Assembly (NCBI GenBank): GCA_046331625.1
Contig: JAXLQL010000010.1
Coordinates: 222,523-286,522 of the forward strand
From: JAXLQL01 sp046331625
GTDB lineage: Bacteria; Acidobacteriota; Terriglobia; Bryobacterales; Bryobacteraceae
Reading direction: 5' to 3'
Length of the DNA stretch: 64,000 bases
Positions 22,320 through 30,437 of the stretch are shown piece after piece. The notes beneath the pieces are model-generated. The model was not told where the DNA came from, searched no databases, and worked only from the letters and a program-made list of their open reading frames with translations. Made by a program: the position numbers and the translations under genes. Position 1 is the first letter of the stretch. Each line of letters opens with the position of its first letter.

Positions 22320-24235
22320 CGCCGTCCTGCTCGTGCGAAAACTCTCGCGTGTGAGTGTGGGGCGGGCTTTAGCCTGCGCGGGACTTCAGTCCCGCCACAG
22401 TCTCGCACTGCTCTGGACAGCGGGACTAGAAGTCCCGCGCAGGCTAAAGCCTGCCCCACAAGCGCGCGGCCATCACTCAATCGCCGAACTCCAACCCCGC
22501 TGCGAAAGGTCGCGATAGATGTAGGCACCGACGCGATCGACACCACCAAAATTCCAAGGCCCAGCGCAGTCTCCCCGAAGATGAGCTTTCCCACTCCGAA
22601 CAGCGCGCCATAGATGAAGACGCATCCGGCGATCCAGCACGCCAGATTCGCAGCAGTGTCGTGGGCTGGCTGGACGTCACGAACACGCTCCGCCACGGGT
22701 CCCCAACCGAAGGCGGGTCGCGTGCGCCGGTAGAAACTATCGAGTACCGCATCCGGTTCGGGCTTGCTGGCGAGCGTCACCGCCACCCACGCCACTGTGC
22801 TCACCGCGGTGGTGATGATCATCACCCACGCAAAGTCGAGCGGCTTGTCTGTGTCGTAACCGCCCACCGTCTGCAGCGCGATCGACACCAGGAACGAAAC
22901 CACCATCGCCGTCACTTCGCTCCAGGCGTTGACGCGCCACCAATACCATCGCGCTAGAAGCACGCCTCCCGTGCCCGCACCGGTTGCCATCAAGAGCTTC
23001 CACGCGCCGCTCACCGAATCCATATAGAAGGTGACCACGGCGGAGATGATCGTCAGTACCACGGTGGCCACCTGTGATGCGTTCACGTAGTGGCGCTCCG
23101 ATCCATCGCGCTTCCAGAACCTGCGATAGAAATCGTTGACGAGATACGCTGCGCCCCAGTTGAGCTGCGTCGCGTTGGTCGACATGAATGCCGCGATGAA
23201 GCCCGCCACCATCAGCCCGCGAAAATATGACGGCAGGTGATCGATCATAATTCGCACGTAGCCCGACTCCGGATCGCCGCCTGGCTTCGTCAATTCCGGA
23301 TACAGCACCACCGCGGCCAACGCGGTCAGGATCCACGGCCACGGCCGAATCGCGAAATGCGCCAGGTTGAACCAGAACGTGGCCAGTAGAGAATGTTTTT
23401 CATCGCGAGCGCATAGCATGCGCTGCGCCACGAAGCCGCCGCCGCCCGGCTCCGCTCCCGGGTACCACGTGGACCACCACACCACCCCGATGTACACGCA
23501 AAACGTGAGGAACGGCGTGAGTGGCGAGTTGAGATCCGGAGCGAAATCGAGCGCGGAAGACCGGCCCGTCTCGATCAGTTTCGCCTTCAGCGCTCCGATG
23601 CCGCCCACCGCGGACACGCTCGCGAACGCCAGCACGATCACCATGCTCAGCTTGATCACGAATTGCAGCGAGTCGGTCACCAGCACGCCCCACAGTCCGG
23701 ACACGGTCGAGATCAGCGCTGTGATCACCACCAAGCCCATCACGTAGAGGAGCGCCGTTGTTTTGTCCACGCCGAGGATCATCCGGATGATCTTCACCAT
23801 CGCGAGATTCACCCAGCCGAGCACGATGCAACCGATCGGGATGCTGAGATAGATGGCGCGAAAGCCGCGCAGGAACGCCGCCGGCCGGCCCGAGTAGCGG
23901 ATCTCGGAGAACTCGATGTCGGTCATGACGCCCGATCGCCGCCACAATCGCGCATAGAAGAAGACCGTGAGCAGTCCGCCAGCGAGGAAGTTCCACCAGA
24001 GCCAGTTGCCCGCGATGCCGCCGCGCGCGACGAGTCCCGTCACTGCCAGCGGCGTATCGGCGGCGAAGGTGGTGGCCACCATCGACGTGCCTGCCAGCCA
24101 CCAGGGAATGTTGCGCCCCGAAAGGAAGTACTCATCGAGCGACTCGCCCGCGCGGCTTCGATAGTAGAAGCCGATGCCGATGTTGACGGCGAAATAAAGA
24201 AGGATGACGATCCAGTCGAGTGTGGTTAGCGCCAC
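22316..24235 (-). CDS. Sodium:solute symporter (SSS family)
   Basis: 639 aa, about 13-14 hydrophobic segments. The start MALTTLDWIVILLYFAVNIG and the loop SRAGESLDEYFLSGRNIPWW are typical, with SMVATTFAADTPLAVTGLVA (sodium-site region) and the helix FIAAFMSTNATQLNWGAAYL, an STxxT-like SSS signature. The symporter core ends near residue 590. The last ~45 residues (from ALVGQALACAGLL to the stop) are encoded by an inverted pair of the palindromic repeat at 22357-22459, so this tail is a repeat-derived extension and not family sequence. The stop overlaps the next gene's ATG by four bases. The substrate cannot be assigned; sugars are plausible given the glycosyltransferases downstream. Confidence 0.88.
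   Translation of the reverse strand: MALTTLDWIVILLYFAVNIGIGFYYRSRAGESLDEYFLSGRNIPWWLAGTSMVATTFAADTPLAVTGLVARGGIAGNWLWWNFLAGGLLTVFFYARLWRRSGVMTDIEFSEIRYSGRPAAFLRGFRAIYLSIPIGCIVLGWVNLAMVKIIRMILGVDKTTALLYVMGLVVITALISTVSGLWGVLVTDSLQFVIKLSMVIVLAFASVSAVGGIGALKAKLIETGRSSALDFAPDLNSPLTPFLTFCVYIGVVWWSTWYPGAEPGGGGFVAQRMLCARDEKHSLLATFWFNLAHFAIRPWPWILTALAAVVLYPELTKPGGDPESGYVRIMIDHLPSYFRGLMVAGFIAAFMSTNATQLNWGAAYLVNDFYRRFWKRDGSERHYVNASQVATVVLTIISAVVTFYMDSVSGAWKLLMATGAGTGGVLLARWYWWRVNAWSEVTAMVVSFLVSIALQTVGGYDTDKPLDFAWVMIITTAVSTVAWVAVTLASKPEPDAVLDSFYRRTRPAFGWGPVAERVRDVQPAHDTAANLACWIAGCVFIYGALFGVGKLIFGETALGLGILVVSIASVPTSIATFRSGVGVRRLSDGRALVGQALACAGLLVPLSRAVRDCGGTEVPRRLKPAPHSHARVFARAGRR
22357..22459. repeat. 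Inverted pair of palindromic repeat units (2 and 3)
   Basis: A plus-oriented unit at 22357-22395 (GTGGGGC..., hairpins GCGGGCTTTAGCCTGC and GCGGGACTTCAGTCCCGC) and a minus-oriented unit at 22420-22459, separated by 24 bp. The head-to-head pair could fold into one large cruciform. It lies inside the reading frame of the symporter gene, in the last ~45 codons. Confidence 0.92.
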
Positions 24236-24275
24236 GGTTCCTAAAATTATAGGCGAGCCAATGGTGCCCTGGCCG

Positions 24276-27200
24276 CTACCAGAGGAACTTGAGCGACATC
24301 TGGATATCCCGCGGATCGCGCGTGGTTCCGCTGATCCGCCCGAATTGCGCGGTTCCGAGCGAAGCGCCTGGGAAGCCGAACTCGGCCCGGTTGAACAGAT
24401 TGAAGCTCTCGAACCGGAACTGCACGCGGCGGTGCTCGTCGATCGAGAAGTTCTTGAAGATCGAGAAGTCCCAGTTGTTGATTCCGGGTCCGATCAGGAT
24501 GTTGCGCCCGGCCGTGCCCCAGCGGAACGCACCGGCGCGCGCGAAGGCGTCGGTGTTGAACCACCGGTCAATGGATTTGTTTGAAACATTTGTAGGATCG
24601 CTCACCAGGTCCGGCCGCGCCGAGCCGTCGCCGACATTGGGAGCATCGCCGGGCTGTCCCGGCGTGTAGGGCGATCCCGTACGCGCCGTGTAGATGCCGT
24701 TGATCTGCCATCCACCCAGCACGAAGTCAGCCGGCTTCGACATGCTGGTAAGGAACTTGCGTCCATGGCCGAACGGAAGATCGTAGAGCCAGCTGAGCGT
24801 GAAGCGCTGGGAGAAGTGCTGGGAGCACAAGCCACGTTGCTGATGGAAATCGCGCCCGTTCTGGATCGAGGTGCCTTCGCCCACGAACGTCGAGTCAGAC
24901 GTGGAAATGCATTTGGCCCACGTGTATCCAGCGATGAACTGCACGCCGTTCGAATACCGCTTTTCGGCTTGCACCTGGAGCCCGTGATAGTAGGAGTCGC
25001 CGCCAGAACCCAACCCGTTCACTTGGCCGAGCGTGCGATACGGCCGGCGAGCATCCACCGGTCCGGGACCAGGATCGGGCTGGTTGTCGAGAGTCGCCCA
25101 CGGCAGCCGCAATCCGCGGTTGCCCACGTAGCTCACCTGCAGCACCGTGTTCCCTCCGAGCGATTGCTGCACGTTGAAGTTCCATTGATGGATCTGCCCT
25201 TCGCGCCACTTGCTCTGCACGGCGAACACGAGCAGCGGGATCGGAGGCGCCAGCGCCGTGGGCTTCGACAAATCGTAGCGCGCGAAGTAGAACGGGCTCG
25301 AAGGCGTAGTGTCGATGTTGATGTTCGTCTGGCGGATGAACGGATCATTGATCGCCAGATCCACCCACGTGTTAGCCGCCTCGCGCTGATAGAAGATTCC
25401 GTAGGCCGTGCGGATCACCGTTTTTCCGCCCAGCCATTTCGGTGAGTAGGCCAACCCGATGCGCGGCGCGAAGTTGTTGTTGTCGTTGTAGGCGAGCGAA
25501 CGCGGCAGAGGCGCTGGATTGCGCGCCGTCACGAGTCGCGCCTGTCCGGGCCCTTCGTACACCACCGTCGAGATCGTGTCGTCTTTCGACACTGGGCGTC
25601 CGGCCCACTCGTAGCGCAGCCCCAGGTTCACCGTGAGCTCGGAGTTCACGCGCCAGTCGTCTTGCACCCACGGCTCGAGCACGTTGTAGCGGAAGTGCGG
25701 GGAGAAGATGTCGATGCTCGTAAGCGTGTTGCGCGGATAGCCGAGCAAGTAGTCTCCGAACGGATTCCCCGTCAGGAATCCATTGAAACTGTAGCTGCCG
25801 CGCGGATAGATGGCTTCGGGGAAATTGTCGCGATGCCGGCGCCCGATGAAGCCGGTGCGGATGCTGTGCTTGCCGCGCGTGTAGTAAAGGCTGTCCTGCA
25901 GTTGAAATGCTTCGGTGCGCCACGCGCGCGGACCCGACACCGATTGTCCTCCGTGCTCGCCGAACGCCGCGTAGCCCGTCACGCCCATCTGGGGAATTCC
26001 CCAGCATGACGGGAACTCACACAAGCCTTGCATGCCGAGTTCGCGCACCACATTCACCTTGCCCGCGCGGCCCTGGTATTCGTTCTGGATGAATCGCGTG
26101 AAGCCCACGCGGAATTCGTTGACTGACTTGGAGCTGATCAGCCGGGTCCAGGCGATCAGCGCATTCTGTCCGCGGAATTGCTGGCTCGCGTCGTCCGTGG
26201 GGAACAGCTTCGGATAACCGAATGCGGTGTCTTCGAAAATGTAGTGGCCGAAGATCGAGTTCTTCTCCGAGAACCGGTGATCGATCTTCCAGTTGAACTG
26301 GTCCACGTTGATCTTCTGCGGATCGGTCGAGATCCAGTTGAACGTTCCGCCCGTGTTGGGCAATGGAACGTATTTGTCCAGAATTGTTCCGGCGATGCGA
26401 TTGATGCGGGACGTGGGAATCGCGCTGCCTGGGAATGGCGTGAAGCTGCCGAACGGATCGTTGAGCGCCGTCGCAAACCGGCCGGCCCGGAGATCCGCCG
26501 TCGGGACCGTGGTCGGCTGCACGATCCCTTTGCGAACAATGGTGGATTCGTAAGCTCCGAAAATGAACGTCCGGTTCTTGCCGTTGTAGCCGGGCAGCAC
26601 CACAGGACCGCCTGCAGCCGCGCCGAACTGATTCCGCTTGAATGGCGGACGCCGCGCACCCGAGCGGTTGGCGAAGAAGTTGTTCGCGTCGAACTTCTCA
26701 TTGCGCACGAAGGCCCACAGCGTGCCGTGGAACTCGTTGGTGCCCGACTTGAGCACGGCGTTGATCTGTCCGCCGGCTTCGGTGCCGAATTCGGCGGTGT
26801 AGTTCGACGTCTGCACGCGGAACTCTTGCAGTGCGTCGATGATCGGCTCCACGGAGTTCGTCCCGTGCTGCACTTCCTTGGCCATCATGCCGTCGATGAG
26901 GAACTGATTCGCCGTCTGGCGATGTCCGTTCACGCTGAACGCCGTGCCGCCGGCGCGCTCCACGTAATGACCCGCCACCGTTCCACCCGCGCGTTCCGTG
27001 GACCCGGCCATCAGCACCATCAACTGCGTGAAGTTGCGGCCGTTGAGCGGCAGCTCGGCAATGGCTTTGGTCTCTACCACTCCGCCGATCTGCGAGTCGG
27101 AAGTTTGCAACTGCGGTGGCGCTGCCGAGACCTCGACGGATTCGGCAACGGCGCCGATCTCGAGCGTGAGGTCGAGTTGCACGCGCTGCGCCACTTCCAC

Positions 27201-27476
27201 ACGGACGTTCGAGGCAACGGCTTTCTTGAAGCCTTGCGATTCGGCGGTGACTGTGTAGACGCCGACCGCCACATTCGGGAAGCCGTACAGCCCTTCGCCG
27301 TCACTGACGGACTCGCGCGTGGCGCCGGTGTCGTTCGATTTGAGCGTGAGTTTCACCGCGGGGATCGCGGCCTGTTGCGGATCGATGACGCGGCCGCGGA
27401 CCGAGCCCGCCTCCTGCGCATGGACCGCGGAAATGCAGAGGGAAATGAGAATGCTAAGAGAAGCAGAGGATCTCAT
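24276..27476 (-). CDS. Oar-type TonB-dependent receptor with carboxypeptidase-regulatory-like N-terminal domain
   Basis: 1066 aa. Signal peptide MRSSASLSILISLCISAVHA, regulatory-like domain (GRVIDPQQAAIPAVKLTLKS, then TVTAESQGFKKAVASNVRVE), plug (ELPLNGRNFTQLMVLMAGST, then NQFLIDGMMAKEVQHGTNSV and GTEAGGQINAVLKSGTNEFH), and a long barrel that ends DPRDIQMSLKFLW with the terminal aromatic. Same architecture as the receptor at 11518-14802 but diverged, so they probably import different ligands. Good ribosome site (AAAGGAG) a few bases before ATG 27476. It lies 40 bp upstream of the symporter gene on the same strand, so joint expression of outer-membrane and inner-membrane uptake is possible. 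Confidence 0.93.
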   Translation of the reverse strand: MRSSASLSILISLCISAVHAQEAGSVRGRVIDPQQAAIPAVKLTLKSNDTGATRESVSDGEGLYGFPNVAVGVYTVTAESQGFKKAVASNVRVEVAQRVQLDLTLEIGAVAESVEVSAAPPQLQTSDSQIGGVVETKAIAELPLNGRNFTQLMVLMAGSTERAGGTVAGHYVERAGGTAFSVNGHRQTANQFLIDGMMAKEVQHGTNSVEPIIDALQEFRVQTSNYTAEFGTEAGGQINAVLKSGTNEFHGTLWAFVRNEKFDANNFFANRSGARRPPFKRNQFGAAAGGPVVLPGYNGKNRTFIFGAYESTIVRKGIVQPTTVPTADLRAGRFATALNDPFGSFTPFPGSAIPTSRINRIAGTILDKYVPLPNTGGTFNWISTDPQKINVDQFNWKIDHRFSEKNSIFGHYIFEDTAFGYPKLFPTDDASQQFRGQNALIAWTRLISSKSVNEFRVGFTRFIQNEYQGRAGKVNVVRELGMQGLCEFPSCWGIPQMGVTGYAAFGEHGGQSVSGPRAWRTEAFQLQDSLYYTRGKHSIRTGFIGRRHRDNFPEAIYPRGSYSFNGFLTGNPFGDYLLGYPRNTLTSIDIFSPHFRYNVLEPWVQDDWRVNSELTVNLGLRYEWAGRPVSKDDTISTVVYEGPGQARLVTARNPAPLPRSLAYNDNNNFAPRIGLAYSPKWLGGKTVIRTAYGIFYQREAANTWVDLAINDPFIRQTNINIDTTPSSPFYFARYDLSKPTALAPPIPLLVFAVQSKWREGQIHQWNFNVQQSLGGNTVLQVSYVGNRGLRLPWATLDNQPDPGPGPVDARRPYRTLGQVNGLGSGGDSYYHGLQVQAEKRYSNGVQFIAGYTWAKCISTSDSTFVGEGTSIQNGRDFHQQRGLCSQHFSQRFTLSWLYDLPFGHGRKFLTSMSKPADFVLGGWQINGIYTARTGSPYTPGQPGDAPNVGDGSARPDLVSDPTNVSNKSIDRWFNTDAFARAGAFRWGTAGRNILIGPGINNWDFSIFKNFSIDEHRRVQFRFESFNLFNRAEFGFPGASLGTAQFGRISGTTRDPRDIQMSLKFLW

Positions 27477-27681
27477 GAACGGCTCCTTTGGGCTTGAACG
27501 GGAAGTTCAGGGCGTTACGAGGCCACGTGACTGAAACAGTAGATCACCGGCTGTTGACGGTGTCAAGGCACCGCATTGCATCGGCGACATCGCGAACCGC
27601 GGCGATCGCTGTTACCTCATCGTGCACGGTGATCTTTTCCGGCCCTCGAGACATCGACAACGGTGTGGCACAACGAAATTG

Positions 27682-27719
27682 GCGGGACTGAGTCCCGCGC
27701 AGACTGAAGTCTGCCCCGC
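27682..27719 (-). repeat. Palindromic repeat unit 4 (slightly degenerate)
   Basis: GCGGGACTGAGTCCCGC (one base missing from the usual loop) followed by GCAGACTGAAGTCTGC and CCCGC. It sits in the ~250-bp gene-free stretch between the receptor start and the end of the sigma-factor operon; I see nothing else there. Confidence 0.85.
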
Positions 27720-27728
27720 AAAGTGCTC

Positions 27729-28187
27729 TCAGCGATGCCAGTTTTTCGAATGCTCTCGCCGGGCGCGCTCGGCGAGATGCGTGAGCAACCTCGTTGGACG
27801 CATCTTGAACTGCATCAACACCGCGTCATGTCTGTCGAGCACCACCATCATGAGGCGCGCCCAGGAACCTTCGTCTCTGCAGAACATCGTCACGTGCTCG
27901 CCATTCTGCTCCCGTACGCGGAGCACCGTGCGCCACCCCTCGGGCGCTTGCGGAAACAAGTGCGCCCGCGCACTGGGCGGCGCATCCACATGATCGAAGA
28001 TGGCGATGCGGAAGCTCTCGGCTCCGAAGGGCGCAGCCGCCAGTCCGGCCACGCCCGTGGCAAGCCCGAGCAGCGGAATCCGCAGCCGCCGCGTCTCGAG
28101 CCGATCTTCCATGTGCCGGATCGCATCGTCGAACTCGAACTCGCCGCCGAGCAGCGCCATCGGAATCAAGAACGCCAGGAATCTCAT
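27729..28187 (-). CDS. Small exported protein of unknown function, last gene of the ECF sigma operon
   Basis: 152 aa with a short, weak signal sequence (MRFLAFLIPMALLGGEFEFD). The mature part ends RARREHSKNWHR and contains GEHVTMFCRDEGSWARLMMV. I do not recognise a catalytic motif. Its length, export signal and position behind a DUF4252 gene suggest a paralogue or partner of that envelope protein, but this is inference. Its ATG overlaps the stop of the preceding LolA-like gene by four bases, so it is certainly part of the operon running from the sigma factor at 30345. Confidence 0.7.
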   Translation of the reverse strand: MRFLAFLIPMALLGGEFEFDDAIRHMEDRLETRRLRIPLLGLATGVAGLAAAPFGAESFRIAIFDHVDAPPSARAHLFPQAPEGWRTVLRVREQNGEHVTMFCRDEGSWARLMMVVLDRHDAVLMQFKMRPTRLLTHLAERARREHSKNWHR

Positions 28188-28954
28188 TTCGCCTCCGGCA
28201 AATCGTATTGAATGCTGCTCTCCACTGACGCCTTTCGGAAATCGCGATTCACCACGTCGATGATCACGGTGCGGGCATATCCGAAGAGCACGCGGAACTT
28301 GAACTCGGTTCCGAACGTGGCGGGAAACCAGAGGCCCTCGGTCACCTTCTTGTAGGTCGCCGAGAAGCCGAGCTGATGAAAGTTCGTTCCGAACGTCGCT
28401 TGGGCCCAGCGCGGAATCGTCCGTGAGAGCCCGCTTGACAGCCGGCGCGGCATGCCGTCCGCCGGATCGATCTCCATTTCACCCCGCCAGGTGAACCCGC
28501 GGCTCTCGGGATCGAAATGCAGGACGTTGCCCTCGAGCCGGAAATCGTACTCGCGCTGCTTGTCCCGAGTCAAAGGGAAAAAGTCTTTGCCGAGCCCGTC
28601 GCGAGAGCCGTCGTTCAGCAACTCCTCCACGAGTCCCTTCATCATGTCCGCGTCAATGTCCAGACGCTTGTGCACGAAGCCTGGCTCGTCAAAAGGCACC
28701 ATCTTGCCACCGGATTCGTACGCGCCCCGGAACTCGATCCGCTTCTTTTCGGTGCCCTTCGCCGTCGGCGTCACCAGATACACGTGGCGTTCCTCGCGAG
28801 CCACCTTACCGTTCGCGCGCAGAAGCTTCGCGCGAACCTCCTGCGTGTAGACGATGCCCTTGCGGGCTTCGGAGGCCTTCTCCTGTGACTCGGCGATGCG
28901 GGCCAGAACCGTGGGAAGGTCGGTCAGCGTTGCGGCCAACAATAGCGCAATCAT
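28184..28954 (-). CDS. LolA/outer-membrane lipoprotein-sorting-like exported protein
   Basis: 256 aa. It starts MIALLLAATLTDLPTVLARI, a minimal signal peptide, then helix ESQEKASEARKGIVYTQEVR and alternating beta strands: KLLRANGKVAREERHVYLVT, DFRLEGNVLHFDPESRGFTW, GEMEIDPADGMPRRLSSGLS and FSATYKKVTEGLWFPATFGT. The open-barrel strand order with a late WFPA motif is that of LolA/LolB-like or MucB-like folds common in ECF sigma operons. It probably works in the envelope as a lipid- or signal-binding component. It lies 12 bp behind the DUF4252 gene and overlaps the next by four bases. Confidence 0.62.
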   Translation of the reverse strand: MIALLLAATLTDLPTVLARIAESQEKASEARKGIVYTQEVRAKLLRANGKVAREERHVYLVTPTAKGTEKKRIEFRGAYESGGKMVPFDEPGFVHKRLDIDADMMKGLVEELLNDGSRDGLGKDFFPLTRDKQREYDFRLEGNVLHFDPESRGFTWRGEMEIDPADGMPRRLSSGLSRTIPRWAQATFGTNFHQLGFSATYKKVTEGLWFPATFGTEFKFRVLFGYARTVIIDVVNRDFRKASVESSIQYDLPEAK

Positions 28955-28966
28955 CGCTCCACTCCC

Positions 28967-29554
28967 TCAGTCGTCGTTCTTCTTTTTGCCCGCGCCCGTG
29001 GTGGAAGCCTTGCCCACGGCCTCGCTCGCTTCCTTGATTCCGGGCAGTCCCACCACTCCTCCCAGCTTGCGCAACTGCTCGGGCTGGATCGTGCCCACGA
29101 TGTTCACCACCGTGAGCTCGCGCGGTTCTGCCGCAATCACCAGGATGCCCTGAATCTCGTTTCCGTCGGTCTTCAGGTAGACTCCGGCGTTGTCGCCTTT
29201 GCCTTCCTGGCTGCGCACGTCGACGATTCGCTGCCACCCTGGTCCTTTGACGTTGGCTCGGACCTTCTCGACGTCGGCCATCGAGTACTCGCCTTCCTTC
29301 TTGAACTTGAGCGAGCGGACGTAGACGCCCTTGATGTTGCCGAGCAGCTTCTTCGCTTCCGCTTCTTCGGGCTTCGAGTCAGACAGGAACTTGCGCGCCA
29401 TCGAGAGCAGGTTCCCGTCGAGATTCACCTCCACGGTCTCCGCGGCCTTCGATTGGAGTTGTTCGAACGGCACCAGGTTGTGCAGGTCCTGCGCCCACAT
29501 GGCCTGTACCGACAGGGCCGCCGCACACAGCAGCGGGATCATTGCGATCTTCAT
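28967..29554 (-). CDS. DUF4252-like exported protein
   Basis: 195 aa. Signal peptide MKIAMIPLLCAAALSVQAMW with cleavage near AQ, then NLVPFEQLQSKAAETVEVNL, KKLLGNIKGVYVRSLKFKKE, WQRIVDVRSQEGKGDNAGVY and GILVIAAEPRELTVVNIVGT. The sequence order of an ~alpha-helical start, GIKGVYVRSLKF-type strand and late AAEPRELTVVNI strand is that of DUF4252 proteins, which in Bacteroidota and Acidobacteriota are commonly encoded with ECF sigma factors. The C-terminal 25 residues are low complexity (GKASTTGAGKKKNDD). Function unknown; envelope location is likely. Confidence 0.75.
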   Translation of the reverse strand: MKIAMIPLLCAAALSVQAMWAQDLHNLVPFEQLQSKAAETVEVNLDGNLLSMARKFLSDSKPEEAEAKKLLGNIKGVYVRSLKFKKEGEYSMADVEKVRANVKGPGWQRIVDVRSQEGKGDNAGVYLKTDGNEIQGILVIAAEPRELTVVNIVGTIQPEQLRKLGGVVGLPGIKEASEAVGKASTTGAGKKKNDD

Positions 29555-29557
29555 TGG

Positions 29558-29848
29558 CTACCTCCCGATCTTTTGTTCCACTTTGGCGAGTTTCTCCGCC
29601 GTGATCTCGAGAGCCAGCATGAGTTGTTGCTTCGCGGATTCGCCTTGCCGGTATTCCTGGTAGCGCCAACCGCCCACCGTGAGGATCGCCAGGGACGCCA
29701 ATGCAGTGGACCACCGAAACCAGTTCGCGCGCCACCACGACGCACGTTCCGTCTCGTCCGCAACGCGCGAGAGCACACGATCGGCAAACCCTGCCGGCGG
29801 CTCTTGCCGCGCCAGAGTATCCTTCAGTTGCTTCTCGAAGCCGCTCAC
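29558..29848 (-). CDS. Putative single-pass anti-sigma factor
   Basis: 96 aa. A cytoplasmic N-terminus (MSGFEKQLKDTLARQEPPAG through RVADETERASWWRAN) is followed by one membrane helix (TALASLAILTVGGWRYQEY, residues ~48-66) and a ~30-residue periplasmic tail. Size, topology and the four-base overlap with the end of the ECF sigma gene mark it as the cognate anti-sigma factor, although no zinc-binding HxxxCxxC motif is present. The PPAGFADRVL piece resembles other acidobacterial sigma-linked membrane proteins. Confidence 0.7.
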   Translation of the reverse strand: MSGFEKQLKDTLARQEPPAGFADRVLSRVADETERASWWRANWFRWSTALASLAILTVGGWRYQEYRQGESAKQQLMLALEITAEKLAKVEQKIGR

Positions 29849-30345
29849 TGCACTGCTCCCTTTTTCTCCAGCTTACCTCTCAACAGCGCCAAAGACCGGT
29901 GTAGCTGGCTCTTGACCGTTGCCACCGGAACCTCGAGCGCCGCCGCGATATCGGATGGATCCATGTCCTCCTGATACCGCAGCACCACCATCATGCGGGC
30001 GCGTTCGGGCAGGCTCGCGATGAGCCTACCGAGCAGACCCGTCAGCATCGGATCGTCGCCGTTCGCCGCCGCTTTGGGCTCAGGCATTTCGTCGAGTCCG
30101 AAATGCGATCGGAGCTTGCGCCGCCGCGATTGGTCGATCGACCGCTGACACGCTACCTTGCGCAGCCACGAAACCAGGTGCGCTTCCGATTCGATGGAAG
30201 CCAGGTGCTGGTGCAATTGCAGGAACACCTCTTGGCCCACGTCTTCGGCCGCGGACCGGTCCCGCAGAAAGTGCAGCGCGATCGAGAACACCATCGATTG
30301 ATGGCGCCTCACGATGTCGCTGAACTCTCTTTGGCCGGCTTTCAT
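29845..30345 (-). CDS. ECF-type RNA polymerase sigma factor
   Basis: 166 aa. Region 2 is FSDIVRRHQSMVFSIALHFL followed by DRSAAEDVGQEVFLQLHQHL (core binding and -10 recognition). Region 4 is ARMMVVLRYQEDMDPSDIAA followed by LEVPVATVKSQLHRSLALLR (HTH for -35). It is the first gene of a five-gene operon (sigma, anti-sigma, DUF4252 protein, LolA-like protein, small exported protein) with four-base overlaps or gaps of 3-12 bp, which indicates an envelope-sensing regulon. It is divergent from proS, with 92 bp between the start codons. Confidence 0.93.
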   Translation of the reverse strand: MKAGQREFSDIVRRHQSMVFSIALHFLRDRSAAEDVGQEVFLQLHQHLASIESEAHLVSWLRKVACQRSIDQSRRRKLRSHFGLDEMPEPKAAANGDDPMLTGLLGRLIASLPERARMMVVLRYQEDMDPSDIAAALEVPVATVKSQLHRSLALLRGKLEKKGAVQ

Positions 30346-30360
30346 GCCGCTCTCATTGGC

Positions 30361-30391
30361 TTAGTACGCATCCCGGCGCGTTCGAGTTTGC
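30361..30391 (-). promoter_or_regulatory. Candidate autoregulatory ECF promoter
   Basis: On the minus strand GCAAACT (30391-30385), a 16-bp spacer, then CGTACTAA (30368-30361), shaped like an ECF -35 (AAC-type) / -10 (CGT-type) pair. It would start transcription only ~10 bp before the sigma gene ATG. Suggestive only. Confidence 0.3.
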
Positions 30392-30437
30392 ACGAAGTTG
30401 CGCTGGACTGTCATCCTAGAGAGATCCCCTTTCGAAA

